Below, piece by piece: positions 7,795 through 16,999 of a stretch of DNA of 64,000 nt. Source of the DNA: Microcoleus sp. FACHB-831 (GTDB lineage: Bacteria > Cyanobacteriota > Cyanobacteriia > Cyanobacteriales > FACHB-T130); assembly GCF_014695585.1 (NCBI RefSeq), contig NZ_JACJON010000058.1, positions 62,001 to 126,000 on the forward strand, written 5' to 3'. The notes beneath the pieces were generated by a model. The model made no database searches. It was not told where the DNA came from and saw only the letters and a program-made list of their open reading frames with translations. How positions within the stretch are numbered: position 1 is the stretch's first letter; each line of letters starts with the position of its first letter. The translations under genes and the position numbers were made by a program.

Positions 7795-10092
7795 ATGGCA
7801 CCAGATACTCTTGAACTGGAAGGAAAAACCTATATTCGGGCTGACGAACTACCCATCCCGGAATGGCCTTGCGTTTTGGGCGATCGCCCCCAGCCGACTC
7901 TTACCATTAAAGATAATGATCTATTTTTAGTTACCGACACGCTGGGCAACATTTCTGGGTGTTTAGGCGATGACATGAACTCCAGCATGGGGTTGTTCTG
8001 CGCTGATACCCGCTTCCTCAGCCGCCTGGAGTTGCAAATTAACGAACGTCCCCCGGTATTGCTCAGCAGCACAGCTGATAAAGGGTTTGCCCTTTCAGTT
8101 TTGTGTACCAATCCGAGTATGGACGGAGGAGTGCGATTAGAAGGAGGAGATAAATTAGAACCAGAGGGGCAAATAGATGGCGGGGCGATGTTTGATTTTG
8201 CTCCCCTACGCGCCGACACCATAGGAATTGCGCGGGAAATTGTTCTCAATGGAGCGCTGTTTGAAGAATTAACAGTCTCCAACTACAGCACCAATTCAAT
8301 TAGCTTTCAACTCAGTCTCAGCTTTGATGCAGATTTTGTGGACTTATTTGTAGTCCGGGGCTACGCTCGAAAACATAAAGGGCAGCTCTTACGAGCAGTG
8401 CCAAAAGGTGAAACCGCAGAAAAAGAAAATTTTGAGCTGAAATTAGCTTATCAAGGGCTGGATGGCTCTTTGATGGAATCTCACATTGAGTTTGTTCATC
8501 TCCAACCAGACTCGCTGACAGGTTACACGGCAGTTTGGCAGCTAGAGCTGGATTCGCACGAAACCCAGAAGCTGGGCTATCGGCTGCAAATGCGGATCAA
8601 AAATCGCCCCGCTTCGAGTGTACCTGCGCCAGTAACTCTAGTACAAGCGAGAGCCGCAGAGTTATCAGAGCAGCAAGATTGGCGCAATCACGTTACGCGG
8701 ATTCGTTCGGACAAAAATACCTTTAATCGGGTGATTGAACGGGCTGAACAGGATGTTTATTTGCTGCGGCAATCTTTCGGTAAGGGCAAGGTACTCTCCG
8801 CTGGGGTGCCGTGGTTTTCCACTTTGTTTGGACGCGACTCGATCATTGCAGCATCGCAAACCTTGATGCTCGATCCGACTATTGCCCGCGAAACTCTAAC
8901 TATTTTGGCTGACTACCAAGGTAAGAATGAGGATGATTGGCGCGACGAGCAGCCGGGGAAGATTTTGCACGAGTTGCGAATGGGGGAAATGGCTCGTTGT
9001 CAAGAAATTCCTCATACGCCTTATTACGGGACTGTGGATGCTACGCCACTGTGGTTAATGCTGTATGCGGAATATTTTGCCTGGACAGCGGATCGGGAAA
9101 CTCTTGAGCTATTGTGGCCTAACGCTTTGGCGGCGATGGATTGGATTGACCGCAGCTGCCAGGAAACGGGCTATCTGAGTTACCAACGTCAATCGAAGCG
9201 GGGTTTGGCGAATCAGGGTTGGAAAGACTCTGGTGATTGTATTGTGAATCGCCAGGGGCAGCTGGCGATGGGCGCGATCGCTTTGTCGGAAGTGCAGGCT
9301 TATGTCTATTCTGCTAAACTCCGCCTTGCAGAAATCGCCCGGATGAAGAAGCGGTTAGACCTGTCGGATCGATGGCAAGACGAGGCGAGAGACTTGAAGA
9401 ACCGCTTTAATCGCGATTTTTGGATGGCAGAGGAAGGCTTCTGCGCTCTGGCTTTGGATGGCGACGGCAATCAGGTTGATAGTATTACTTCTAATCCCGG
9501 TCACTGTCTGAATCTAGGCATCCTCTTGCCGGAAAAAGCTTATAGCGTAGCGGAACGGCTGCAAGCGCCGGATATGTTCAACGGCTGGGGGATTCGCACT
9601 TTGAGCAGTTTGTCCCCAGCATACAATCCGATGGGCTACCATGTAGGGTCGGTTTGGCCTCACGATAATGCTCTGATTGCGATGGGAGTGCGATCGCTAG
9701 GGCTTATCGATCAAGCTCTGGAACTTGCCAAAGCTTTGTTTGATATGACCATACAGCAGCCTTATCAGCGACCGCCAGAACTATTTTGCGGCTACGATCG
9801 AACAGAGGATAACGCACCAGTCAAATATCCCGTAGCTTGTTCTCCGCAAGCTTGGGCAACTGGCAGCATCTTTCAGCTGCTGCAAATGATGGTTAATTTG
9901 GTGCCAGATGCTCCTAATAACTGCTTGCGGATTATTGACCCAGCTTTACCTGAGTCGATTAATCGTCTGGCGTTACACAACTTGAGAGTTGGAGCAACGC
10001 TGCTGGATCTGGAATTCGAGCGTTCTGGCAGTACCACCGCTTGTCGGGTCGCCAAGAAGCGGGGGAACCTCCGAGTCGTGATTGAAGCCTGA
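7795..10092 (+). CDS. Amylo-alpha-1,6-glucosidase-like protein (glycogen-debranching N-terminal domain)
   Basis: A 765-residue protein of two parts. Residues ~35-310 form the beta-rich glycogen-debranching N-terminal domain (GLFCADTRFLSRLELQIN, NGALFEELTVSNYS). Residues ~330-750 form an (alpha/alpha)6-type catalytic domain with GVPWFSTLFGRDSIIAA, ATPLWLMLYAEYFAWT, GWKDSGD and GYHVGSVWPHDNALIA. Proteins of this build are annotated as amylo-alpha-1,6-glucosidases, but several cyanobacterial relatives are uncharacterised and could act on other alpha-glucans or glucosylated compounds. There is no signal peptide, so it should be cytoplasmic. It ends 4 bp before a long HIP1-centred palindrome. Divergence from the invertase gene suggests linked sugar metabolism. 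Confidence 0.85.
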   Translation: MAPDTLELEGKTYIRADELPIPEWPCVLGDRPQPTLTIKDNDLFLVTDTLGNISGCLGDDMNSSMGLFCADTRFLSRLELQINERPPVLLSSTADKGFALSVLCTNPSMDGGVRLEGGDKLEPEGQIDGGAMFDFAPLRADTIGIAREIVLNGALFEELTVSNYSTNSISFQLSLSFDADFVDLFVVRGYARKHKGQLLRAVPKGETAEKENFELKLAYQGLDGSLMESHIEFVHLQPDSLTGYTAVWQLELDSHETQKLGYRLQMRIKNRPASSVPAPVTLVQARAAELSEQQDWRNHVTRIRSDKNTFNRVIERAEQDVYLLRQSFGKGKVLSAGVPWFSTLFGRDSIIAASQTLMLDPTIARETLTILADYQGKNEDDWRDEQPGKILHELRMGEMARCQEIPHTPYYGTVDATPLWLMLYAEYFAWTADRETLELLWPNALAAMDWIDRSCQETGYLSYQRQSKRGLANQGWKDSGDCIVNRQGQLAMGAIALSEVQAYVYSAKLRLAEIARMKKRLDLSDRWQDEARDLKNRFNRDFWMAEEGFCALALDGDGNQVDSITSNPGHCLNLGILLPEKAYSVAERLQAPDMFNGWGIRTLSSLSPAYNPMGYHVGSVWPHDNALIAMGVRSLGLIDQALELAKALFDMTIQQPYQRPPELFCGYDRTEDNAPVKYPVACSPQAWATGSIFQLLQMMVNLVPDAPNNCLRIIDPALPESINRLALHNLRVGATLLDLEFERSGSTTACRVAKKRGNLRVVIEA

Positions 10093-10096
10093 TTTC

Positions 10097-10126
10097 CTCA
10101 TTCCCAGGCGATCGCCTGGGAATGAG
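10097..10126. terminator. 30-nt perfect palindrome centred on HIP1, between convergent genes
   Basis: A perfect 30-nt palindrome whose centre is GGCGATCGCC, flanked by CTCATTCCCA and TGGGAATGAG. As RNA it folds into a long GC-rich stem with a GATC turn. It lies 4 bp after the stop of the glucosidase-like gene and 4 bp before the stop of the convergent DUF2973 gene, so a bidirectional terminator is the simplest reading. No strong U-run follows on either side. The arms resemble the TTCCCAGG repeats elsewhere in the window. Confidence 0.65.
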
Positions 10127-10130
10127 AGAA

Positions 10131-10439
10131 TTAATCTTCTTGAGGTTCGCTGCTATTGCCGGGAGACGATTTGTAAAGCGCATCCAATTGTTCGCGGGCA
10201 TCTTCTACGGACATAGAACGCATCACCAGCAGCGGCTCATTAATTGGGTTCCCGGCATCATCTAACAGTTCCGGGTGCGGTACAGTTCGATAACCAGTGG
10301 CGGAAGTCATGTAGGGACCCGATGGTGGGTAACGCCGTGGAGTATCCATACTGCTGATAGTCAACAAGCTGCGGATCATATTCGCGATCGCTAAAAATGC
10401 CAAAATGGTAAAGACAACAAGATAAAGCAGGTGTAACAT
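10131..10439 (-). CDS. DUF2973 family protein
   Basis: A 102-residue protein with one N-terminal membrane segment (LLYLVVFTILAFLAIANMI, residues ~3-22) and a polar cytoplasmic or lumenal tail containing DTPRRYPPSGPYM and HPELLDDAGNPINEPLLVM. This layout matches the cyanobacterial DUF2973 family, of unknown function. It lies 43 bp downstream of the DUF2605 gene on the same strand, and the two families commonly occur side by side in cyanobacteria. The pair is very likely co-transcribed, and joint function is an inference from that linkage. The start is ATG. Confidence 0.85.
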   Translation of the reverse strand: MLHLLYLVVFTILAFLAIANMIRSLLTISSMDTPRRYPPSGPYMTSATGYRTVPHPELLDDAGNPINEPLLVMRSMSVEDAREQLDALYKSSPGNSSEPQED

Positions 10440-10482
10440 ACGATTTTCCTCCAGGCCACACAGTCTAAGTAGTTGTTAGTTT

Positions 10483-10812
10483 TTATTTGTTATTGCTAGT
10501 CGCTTGCTCGGTACGGAACCGCATCCCCACCTGCCAGCACTCCGTTACTAGCTGGTGCCACGGCACCAAAGCAGACGTTTCGATACCGACTTGAGCGCCA
10601 GTTGCTAAGAAAAGCATCTGAGCTGTGCTGACTTCAGCTTGAGCTTGCTTTACCCGTTCGAGCAGGTCTGATTGCTGATTCTCACTTAAAAAGGGAATTT
10701 CTTCAGTTTCTAAGAGCAGGCGCGATCGCGCAAACCAATACTGAAAATCTTCTAACAACGGTTGTAATACCGTCTTGAGCAATTCGTTTTCCGGCAGGTT
10801 GGAAAGGGGCAT
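10483..10812 (-). CDS. DUF2605 family protein
   Basis: A 109-residue, soluble, mostly helical protein. Features include LLKTVLQPLLEDFQYWFARSR at the N-terminus, ERVKQAQAEVSTAQMLFLAT in the middle and WHQLVTECW near the end. This is the pattern of the cyanobacterial DUF2605 family, whose function is unknown. No catalytic motif is visible. It is the first gene of a likely two-gene operon with the DUF2973 gene and is divergent from thrS, with 225 bp between the two starts. That gap contains a short CCAAAAT/TCAAAAT-type heptanucleotide repeat at ~10933-10950. Confidence 0.85.
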   Translation of the reverse strand: MPLSNLPENELLKTVLQPLLEDFQYWFARSRLLLETEEIPFLSENQQSDLLERVKQAQAEVSTAQMLFLATGAQVGIETSALVPWHQLVTECWQVGMRFRTEQATSNNK

Positions 10813-11037
10813 GATAAAAGCCGAATACTATCCTACTTTAATCTTAACTTACTTTACAATTCTTAATGTTATTTAAAACTTTTTTAATAAAGTCTAGAGC
10901 CAGGGGAAAATTATTCCCTTTTTCCCTCCTCTCCAGCCCCCAATCCAAAATTCAAAATTGACTGACCCTTTGTCTTTCAACAACCTGGGTATCATAGAAG
11001 CAGTGCTATCACAACAATTCTGTCTATTTTCGCTCTT

Positions 11038-12891
11038 ATGGTTCAGCAGCCAATGCCCCCCGAAGAATCTTCAGCTTCCCAGGATGTGCCAGCAAAGATA
11101 AATTTGCCCCGTACCAGTGAATCTGAATCCTTGAAGAAAATCCGTCACACGGCATCCCACGTTATGGCGATGGCGGTGCAAAAGCTGTTTCCTAAGGCAC
11201 AGGTGACTATCGGCCCGTGGATTGAAAACGGATTTTACTATGACTTTGACAATCCAGAGCCATTTACAGAAAAAGACTTAAAAACCATCCAGAAAGAGAT
11301 GGTCAAGATTGTCAATCGCAAATTGCCAGTAATTCGGGAAGAAGTCAGCCGCGAGGAAGCCGAAAGCCGAATTAAGGCAATTAATGAGCCTTACAAACTA
11401 GAAATATTAGAAGACCTACAAGAACCCATTACCATCTATCATTTGGGAGATCAGTGGTGGGATTTGTGTGCTGGGCCTCATGTAGAAAACACCAGCGAGT
11501 TGAATCCAAAAGCATTTGAATTGGAAAGCGTCGCTGGAGCTTACTGGCGCGGCGATGAAACCAAAGCACAGCTACAGCGAATTTATGCCACGGCTTGGGA
11601 ATCGCCGGAACAGCTGGCTGAGTACAAGCGACGCAAGGAAGAAGCGCTGCGGCGAGATCACCGCAAGCTAGGCAAAGAACTGGGATTGTTTATTTTTGCC
11701 GATCAGGTGGGGCCAGGGTTGCCCCTGTGGACACCAAAAGGAACGGTGTTGCGGAGCGTTCTGGAAGATTTCCTTAAGCAGGAACAGCTCAAACGCGGAT
11801 ACCAGCAGGTAGTAACGCCCCACATCGCCAGAGTCGATTTATTTAAAACCTCTGGACACTGGCAGAAATACAAAGAAGATATGTTCCCGATGATGGCGGA
11901 GGATGAGCAAGCGGCGGCGATGGAACAAGGGTTCGCACTCAAGCCGATGAATTGCCCTTTCCACATCCAAATCTATAAGAGCCAGTTGCGCTCTTACCGG
12001 GAACTACCGATGCGACTGGCGGAGTTTGGCACCGTCTACCGTTACGAACAATCTGGGGAACTCGGTGGATTAACGCGAGTGCGCGGTTTCACCGTGGATG
12101 ATTCTCACTTATTTGTAACGCCAGAACAACTTGAGAGCGAATTTCTCAACGTGGTGGATTTGATTCTGTCGGTGTTTAAGAGTCTGCAACTGAAGAACTT
12201 TAAGGCGCGTCTCAGTTTCCGCGATCCAAATTCAGACAAGTACATCGGTTCCGATGAAGCTTGGGAAAAAGCTCAAGGTGCGATTCGCCGCGCCGTGGAA
12301 ACGCTAGGAATGAATTACTTTGAGGGAATTGGGGAAGCAGCGTTTTATGGCCCTAAACTGGATTTTATCTTCAGCGATGCTCTAGAGCGGGAGTGGCAGC
12401 TGGGTACGGTGCAAGTAGACTACAATTTGCCAGAACGTTTTGATTTGGAGTACGTTGCGCCGGATGGTTCCCGCCAACGTCCTGTGATGATTCACCGCGC
12501 TCCTTTTGGGTCTTTAGAAAGGCTGATTGGGATTTTAATTGAGGAGTATGCTGGGGATTTCCCGTTGTGGTTAGCGCCAGTACAAGCGCGACTGCTGACA
12601 GTAAGCGACGATCAGTTGCCGTTTGCTCAGGAAGTGGTAAACCAAATGCTACGCTGCGGTATTCGCGCTGAAGTTGACACCAGTGGCGAACACCTCAAGA
12701 AACAGATTCGCAATGGTGAAAAGGAGAAAATCCCAGTTATGGGAGTTGTGGGAGCGAAAGAGGTGGAAGCTAATAGTTTGAGTATTCGCCTCCGCGCTTC
12801 GGGTAAGCCAACTCAAGAGTTAGGAGCGATGCCTGTTAGTGAGGTAATTGAGAGAATCAAAGACGCTAAGCTCAACTACGGCAGCTTTTAA
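11038..12891 (+). CDS. thrS: Threonyl-tRNA synthetase
   Basis: A class II synthetase of 617 residues that charges tRNA-Thr. The N-terminal TGS domain of the E. coli enzyme is missing; after ~30 variable residues the editing domain begins, with the zinc/editing-site motifs HTASH and CAGPH. The catalytic core follows: zinc ligand region MNCPFH, motif 2 around YRYEQSGELGG and RVRGFTVDD, and motif 3 IHRAPFGSLERLIG. The C-terminal anticodon-binding domain runs from ~530 to the end. Lack of TGS is common in cyanobacterial ThrRS and does not imply damage. A strong HIP1-containing terminator lies ~50 bp downstream. No T-box leader was recognised in the 225-bp upstream region. Confidence 0.97.
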   Translation: MVQQPMPPEESSASQDVPAKINLPRTSESESLKKIRHTASHVMAMAVQKLFPKAQVTIGPWIENGFYYDFDNPEPFTEKDLKTIQKEMVKIVNRKLPVIREEVSREEAESRIKAINEPYKLEILEDLQEPITIYHLGDQWWDLCAGPHVENTSELNPKAFELESVAGAYWRGDETKAQLQRIYATAWESPEQLAEYKRRKEEALRRDHRKLGKELGLFIFADQVGPGLPLWTPKGTVLRSVLEDFLKQEQLKRGYQQVVTPHIARVDLFKTSGHWQKYKEDMFPMMAEDEQAAAMEQGFALKPMNCPFHIQIYKSQLRSYRELPMRLAEFGTVYRYEQSGELGGLTRVRGFTVDDSHLFVTPEQLESEFLNVVDLILSVFKSLQLKNFKARLSFRDPNSDKYIGSDEAWEKAQGAIRRAVETLGMNYFEGIGEAAFYGPKLDFIFSDALEREWQLGTVQVDYNLPERFDLEYVAPDGSRQRPVMIHRAPFGSLERLIGILIEEYAGDFPLWLAPVQARLLTVSDDQLPFAQEVVNQMLRCGIRAEVDTSGEHLKKQIRNGEKEKIPVMGVVGAKEVEANSLSIRLRASGKPTQELGAMPVSEVIERIKDAKLNYGSF

Positions 12892-12938
12892 ACTGTAGGG
12901 TGGGTTTTTTCCCACCTTACTGATTATTCCAGAGGATG

Positions 12939-12958
12939 AAGGGAGCGATCGCTCCCTT
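12939..12958 (+). terminator. Rho-independent terminator with HIP1 in its stem-loop
   Basis: A perfect 20-nt palindrome gives an 8-bp stem (AAGGGAGC/GCTCCCTT) closed by a GATC tetraloop and followed by TTTCCATTTTT. HIP1 (GCGATCGC) forms the loop and its closing pairs. A weaker hairpin (GGTGGG, six T, CCCACC) lies upstream at ~12898-12916. Placed after thrS, this is the best canonical terminator in the window. Confidence 0.85.
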
Positions 12959-13054
12959 TTTCCATTTTTAACCTCTTTTCCTAAGCAATACGGAATCCAT
13001 AACATTTCTGGTGAAGGGTAAGTATACAAACTTTTATCCTAAACACCAGCCAAA

Positions 13055-13637
13055 ATGGAGAAATTACACGTTTTAGGAACAAGCATTTTTCTAGTAGCAT
13101 CTATTGGATTTAGTACGTCTCAAGCTGCTGTAAAAAGTGAAAATATTTTAACAGCCGAATCCAACACAATTGAACTAGCCCAAAGTAACTCTAGATTTCG
13201 CCCAGATCCAGATTATCCGAATGTCCTGCGCGACTATGGTTGGACTACGCCGCTACCAAAAACTGGTAAAGTAACGGTTCGTCGCAATATTAAACAACTA
13301 AATTCCAATCGGCTGTTTACTCGTTGCCCTGCTAATACGGTGGTAGTTGCATTTGCAGAAAGTACAAATTACTTGACGCAAATTTGTTCTAAAGAATATG
13401 ATTTATCACTTCCTAAGTATTACTTTGGACGCGACAAGAAAAGTGGCAGCAGTCTGAAGATTGTAAATAATGATGCAGATGAAGCTAATCAACTGAATTT
13501 TTCACAATCGCGGCTACACCTACTTGATTTATGCAGATGGTTCGCGTCCCGAAGGATCGAACGCATATCTAGAGGTGACGCAGCCGAGTGGGAAAACTTA
13601 CGCTGAAGCGCTACTTTACTTGTACGATCGAAGATAA
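13055..13637 (+). pseudogene. Secreted protein of unknown function, single-base frameshift near the C-terminus
   Basis: The reading frame opens with a signal peptide (MEKLHVLGTSIFLVASIGF...SQA, cleavage expected near residue 24). A mature region follows with FRPDPDYPNVLRDYGWTTPLP and a Cys pair (RCPANT, QICSKEY). In this frame it ends at 13606 with a basic, non-homologous tail. Deleting one T from the T5 run at 13498-13502 instead gives NRGYTYLIYADGSRP, then a stretch ending in [16 protein letters not shown] and a TAA at 13635-13637, which looks far more protein-like. I conclude that a +1 frameshift (or a homopolymer sequencing error) replaces the last ~46 residues. It probably encoded a periplasmic or outer-surface protein; no family is recognised. 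Confidence 0.72.
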
Positions 13638-13669
13638 TTTGTAACCCTCACTCTATAAACGGTGCGGGG

Positions 13670-14662
13670 ATGCTGTTACCAACGCCTAATTTAAAGATGC
13701 CCTCTGTTTCTTGCGTAACCGTTACCGTTCCCGCTACGACTGCGAATTTGGGGCCTGGATTTGATTGCATTGGGGCAGCTTTGACGCTGTACAATCAGTT
13801 CAAGTTCACCCGGCTCGACTCAGCTAAACCGGAATTGAAAATAACTGTCACTGGTGCGGAAGCCGAACGGGTTAACACCAGTGCTGATAATCTGGTTTAC
13901 CAGTCGTTTGTGAAGTTGTATCAGCATATCAGTGAAACGCCGCCGTCAGTCGAGATTGAGATTGATTTGGGTGTTCCTCTGGCGCGGGGTTTGGGTAGTT
14001 CAGCGACAGCGATCGCGGGTGGGTTGGTTGGTGCTAATCTGTTGGCTGGTTCGCCTTTGAGTCAGGCTGAGGTGATGGAATTAGCGATCGCTATGGAAGG
14101 ACATCCTGATAATGTGGTTCCGGCGTTGTTGGGGGGTTGTCGTCTGGCGGCTACGGGTTTAAACGAACCGCAGCGCGGAGAACCCAGAGAAGAGGGATGG
14201 GAGATTTGTGAGGTTCCCTGGCATTCTGATATTGTTCCGGTGGTGGCGATTCCGGATTTTGAGCTTTCGACTTCTGAGGCGCGACGGGTTTTGCCAAATC
14301 AGTACAGTCGTGCTGATGCGATTTTTAATACGGCGCATCTGGGTTTGCTGTTGCGGGGGTTGGAAACTGGACGGGAGGATTGGTTAAGGGCGGCGCTGCA
14401 AGACCGCATTCATCAGCCTTATCGGAAAGCTTTGATTCCCGGTTATGATGCTGTACGCGAGGCTGCAATGGCGGCGGGTGCTTTAGGTATGGTGATTAGT
14501 GGTGCGGGGCCAACTCTTTTGGCTGTTGTACGCCGTGATTTGTGTGTGTCTGTGGAAGAAGCGATCGCTACAACTTGGCAACAGGAAGGAATTAAGGCTC
14601 AAGTGCGATCGCTCTCAATTGATTTGCACGGCGCAAGCAGCTCCACAGAAGCATTACCATGA
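13670..14662 (+). CDS. thrB: Homoserine kinase
   Basis: A GHMP-family kinase that phosphorylates L-homoserine to O-phosphohomoserine for threonine synthesis in the cytoplasm. Diagnostic motifs are [18 protein letters not shown] near the N-terminus, the ATP-binding loop [16 protein letters not shown] at ~105-120, [14 protein letters not shown] at ~150 and the C-terminal [15 protein letters not shown]. The length of 330 residues is normal. Two starts are possible: ATG at 13670 (used here; preceded by GGTGCGGGG) and ATG at 13697, which begins just before the conserved region. A run of MGAP-like loops confirms the GHMP fold. The next gene begins 23 bp downstream. Confidence 0.95.
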   Translation: MLLPTPNLKMPSVSCVTVTVPATTANLGPGFDCIGAALTLYNQFKFTRLDSAKPELKITVTGAEAERVNTSADNLVYQSFVKLYQHISETPPSVEIEIDLGVPLARGLGSSATAIAGGLVGANLLAGSPLSQAEVMELAIAMEGHPDNVVPALLGGCRLAATGLNEPQRGEPREEGWEICEVPWHSDIVPVVAIPDFELSTSEARRVLPNQYSRADAIFNTAHLGLLLRGLETGREDWLRAALQDRIHQPYRKALIPGYDAVREAAMAAGALGMVISGAGPTLLAVVRRDLCVSVEEAIATTWQQEGIKAQVRSLSIDLHGASSSTEALP

Positions 14663-14685
14663 ATAGATAATCAACTTAAGTAATT

Positions 14686-15195
14686 ATGGAGCCATTGCAG
14701 GCAGAAATTGACGCGATTCGCTCTCAACTTGAAGCTTTAAAGCAAGAACGCGAGTCATTGAAAGTAGATCCAGTATTGCCAAGCTATGACTCACCAGAGG
14801 CGATTGTTGAGGCTTATCGTCGTCATGCTAGAGAGACATCACAAATGTCTGCTGAAATCAAGGGGATAGATGATGCGATCGCTGCTCTGGAAGCTAAATT
14901 AAAGCAGCTGGTCGGGCAACCTCTAGAATTGTTACAAAGGCAGCGCAAACAAAACTCTCTGGAGCAGCAGTTAGATGAGGACAAACAACGCGCTCAGGGT
15001 CATGCTGAACGCATTAACGACCTCGCCGCAGAACTGGCAGAAGAAGTACAGGCGCTCAAAGCGATCGCTGACGACATTAGTACGGATTATTGGCAGTTAC
15101 ACGGGAAGCCTTTTATTACTGGGTTTAGCCGGGTTACGGTTCCCCACGTCCGTTCAGATGGGGCTGTTTGGACGATTGTGAATAAAGTTGTTTAA
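14686..15195 (+). CDS. Coiled-coil protein, unknown function
   Basis: A 169-residue protein dominated by heptad-like helices: IDAIRSQLEALKQERESLK at the start, then EIKGIDDAIAALEAKLKQL, then RINDLAAELAEEVQALKAI. It ends with a compact non-helical tail (HGKPFITGFSRVTVPHVRS) that may be a small folded module. There are no membrane segments and no family I can name. It follows thrB by 23 bp on the same strand, and the shared strand and short gap suggest co-transcription, although a link to threonine synthesis is not implied. A strong hairpin follows the stop. Confidence 0.65.
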   Translation: MEPLQAEIDAIRSQLEALKQERESLKVDPVLPSYDSPEAIVEAYRRHARETSQMSAEIKGIDDAIAALEAKLKQLVGQPLELLQRQRKQNSLEQQLDEDKQRAQGHAERINDLAAELAEEVQALKAIADDISTDYWQLHGKPFITGFSRVTVPHVRSDGAVWTIVNKVV

Positions 15196-15196
15196 G

Positions 15197-15235
15197 AACC
15201 CCTCCCCAACCTCTGCCAGTTGACGGGGAGGGGTT
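15197..15235. terminator. Bidirectional terminator-like hairpin
   Basis: A perfect 11-bp stem: AACCCCTCCCC (15197-15207) pairs with GGGGAGGGGTT (15225-15235) across a 17-nt loop. It begins 2 bp after the stop of the coiled-coil gene and ends 11 bp before the stop of the convergent M48 protease gene, so it can serve both transcripts. U-runs are short. Confidence 0.75.
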
Positions 15236-15246
15236 AAGTTTAACGG

Positions 15247-16080
15247 CTATTCTTTCAAGTTGGAGAGCGTTTCTGGAAGGGGCGATCGCTCTTTTACAGG
15301 ATAATTTTTCTGCTCGATCAAGCGCTGCAATTCTTTAACACGCCTACCGGGTGCTGGATGGGTAGTTAAGAAATCAAAATTCACACCTTTTTGACGACTC
15401 ATTCGGGCAAAAAAGTCAGTTGCTCCTGCTACATGACCGTAAGTATTTTGTAGCAAAGTAAGTCCAAACTCATCGGCTTGAGATTCTTGAGACTGAGAAA
15501 ATTGGGATTTGCTGACAGCTTCAACTCCAGAAGCAGCAACTGATGATAGTCCACCCGCATCGCCAAAAATGGTAGCGATCGCGATCGGGAAAATCAGCTG
15601 GCGCACTAAACTGCGTAAATGATCGCGATGGGCAAAATGTCCCAACTCATGTCCCAACACCATCATCAGCTCATTTTCAGATTCGATTTGCTTGAGTAAC
15701 CCCGCGTAGATGATTATGCGATCGCCTGGTAAAGCTAGAGCATTCACCGTATCACCTGGCAAATATAGCACTCGGTAATCCCGCTCTTGTCTCACCTGCT
15801 GCGCCAATTTTGTTTCCAGTTTGTCTAGCAGCTGATTTAATGTCTCTTGAGTAGGTGACGGTTTAGCCAACTGTTCGTAAGCCGGAACAATTACAGCACC
15901 CAGTTGTTTTTCCACATTGGGAGGAATCACCCATACCAGGCTATTAATCAGCAAACCAAACAGCCAAATAACACCGACAATAAAGCCAATAAACAGCCCC
16001 AGAATTATGAGCAGTTGGCGGTTACTTGGGGGCGGATTGCGATTAATAGATGTTGCTGTTGAAGGAATTTCAGAAGACAT
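15247..16080 (-). CDS. M48-family zinc metalloprotease, membrane-anchored
   Basis: A 277-residue protease with one N-terminal membrane segment (LLIILGLFIGFIVGVIWLFGLLI, residues ~23-45) and a catalytic domain behind it. The zinc motif HELGHFAHRDH (HExxH) is clear at ~145, preceded by the helix ENELMMVLG and followed downstream by QADEFGLTLL, where the Glu is the third zinc ligand. The C-terminal segment FLTTHPAPGRRVKEL is typical of the BepA/LoiP-like M48 group. The active site position relative to the membrane suggests proteolysis in the periplasm or at the membrane surface, probably protein quality control. The start is ATG. It is convergent with the coiled-coil gene. Confidence 0.9.
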   Translation of the reverse strand: MSSEIPSTATSINRNPPPSNRQLLIILGLFIGFIVGVIWLFGLLINSLVWVIPPNVEKQLGAVIVPAYEQLAKPSPTQETLNQLLDKLETKLAQQVRQERDYRVLYLPGDTVNALALPGDRIIIYAGLLKQIESENELMMVLGHELGHFAHRDHLRSLVRQLIFPIAIATIFGDAGGLSSVAASGVEAVSKSQFSQSQESQADEFGLTLLQNTYGHVAGATDFFARMSRQKGVNFDFLTTHPAPGRRVKELQRLIEQKNYPVKERSPLPETLSNLKE

Positions 16081-16256
16081 GATATTAATTATTAGTACCG
16101 TGCAATGGCACTTACAAAAGCCGAAAATTAACTTTTAGGTCGGGTTGAACGATAGTGAACCCTACAACTCTCTTAGATTAGCTAGATGTTGGGTGAGGCT
16201 CCAAGAGCGCAACCTACGTTTTTAAGTAAGTGCTGCATCCACACAGTATTTTTTTA

Positions 16257-16952
16257 TCAATTACTACTCTTAACTGGACGAAACGGATTCAAGAAATTAA
16301 TCAACGCATAAAGCTCCCGCGACTGAATCCATAAACGTCCGTTACCCTGAAAGCGACATACTAATCCTTCACCACCTAAAATTCCAGTCCTCAACCCTTT
16401 AAATGACAAACCACCTAACATCTCAACTTTGTATTGTAACGAATCTTCAAACGCTACAATGTAGCCAGTATCTACTACATAATCACCTGCCACTGGAATT
16501 TCTACAATTGCTCCATAAGAACTAAACCAGATATCACCTTGTCCAGTTGCACGAAGTAAAAACAAGGACTCTCCACTAAAGAAGCCTTTAAAACCTTGAA
16601 ACTTAGTATCGATTTGAACTGTGGGACTAGCAGCAACAAATCCAGAAGATTGCACCATTAAACCATTACCATTCAGGTAGTAATGTTGAATTTCTCCAGG
16701 GACTCCAGGTGAAACATACAGTTCTCCTGCTCTACCTTCAGCGGTGAATTCACTGATAAATAAAGATTCCCCACCCAGCATTCTACCAAGACCTTTCATT
16801 AAACCACCTTGCACCTTAGATTTCATTTTGATGCAAGAGTCCATCGCCGCCATTGCTCCTGATTCAACTAACACTGTTTGATTTGCCCTCAAGTCGAACC
16901 GTAGGGAGGCATATGCAGGAGAATGTTCAATTTCGTATTTTATTTCATTCAT
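16257..16952 (-). CDS. AIM24/TIGR00266 family protein, paralogue 3 of 3
   Basis: A 231-residue all-beta protein of the AIM24 family, with the recurrent features ESGAMAAMDSCIKM near residue 30, LGGESLFISEF near 60, GFFSGESLFLL near 122 and LGGEGLVCRFQGNG near 195. The family is named after a yeast mitochondrial inner-membrane organisation protein; bacterial members are of unknown biochemical function. It is the last of three consecutive homologues on this strand, separated from its neighbour by 47 bp, so an operon is likely. There is no signal peptide or membrane segment, so it may associate with membranes or other copies through its beta-sheet core. Confidence 0.85.
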   Translation of the reverse strand: MNEIKYEIEHSPAYASLRFDLRANQTVLVESGAMAAMDSCIKMKSKVQGGLMKGLGRMLGGESLFISEFTAEGRAGELYVSPGVPGEIQHYYLNGNGLMVQSSGFVAASPTVQIDTKFQGFKGFFSGESLFLLRATGQGDIWFSSYGAIVEIPVAGDYVVDTGYIVAFEDSLQYKVEMLGGLSFKGLRTGILGGEGLVCRFQGNGRLWIQSRELYALINFLNPFRPVKSSN

Positions 16953-16999
16953 ATCTTTAAACTGTTAATTATTTGTTCTCCGTGAAGAATGACTAATGC

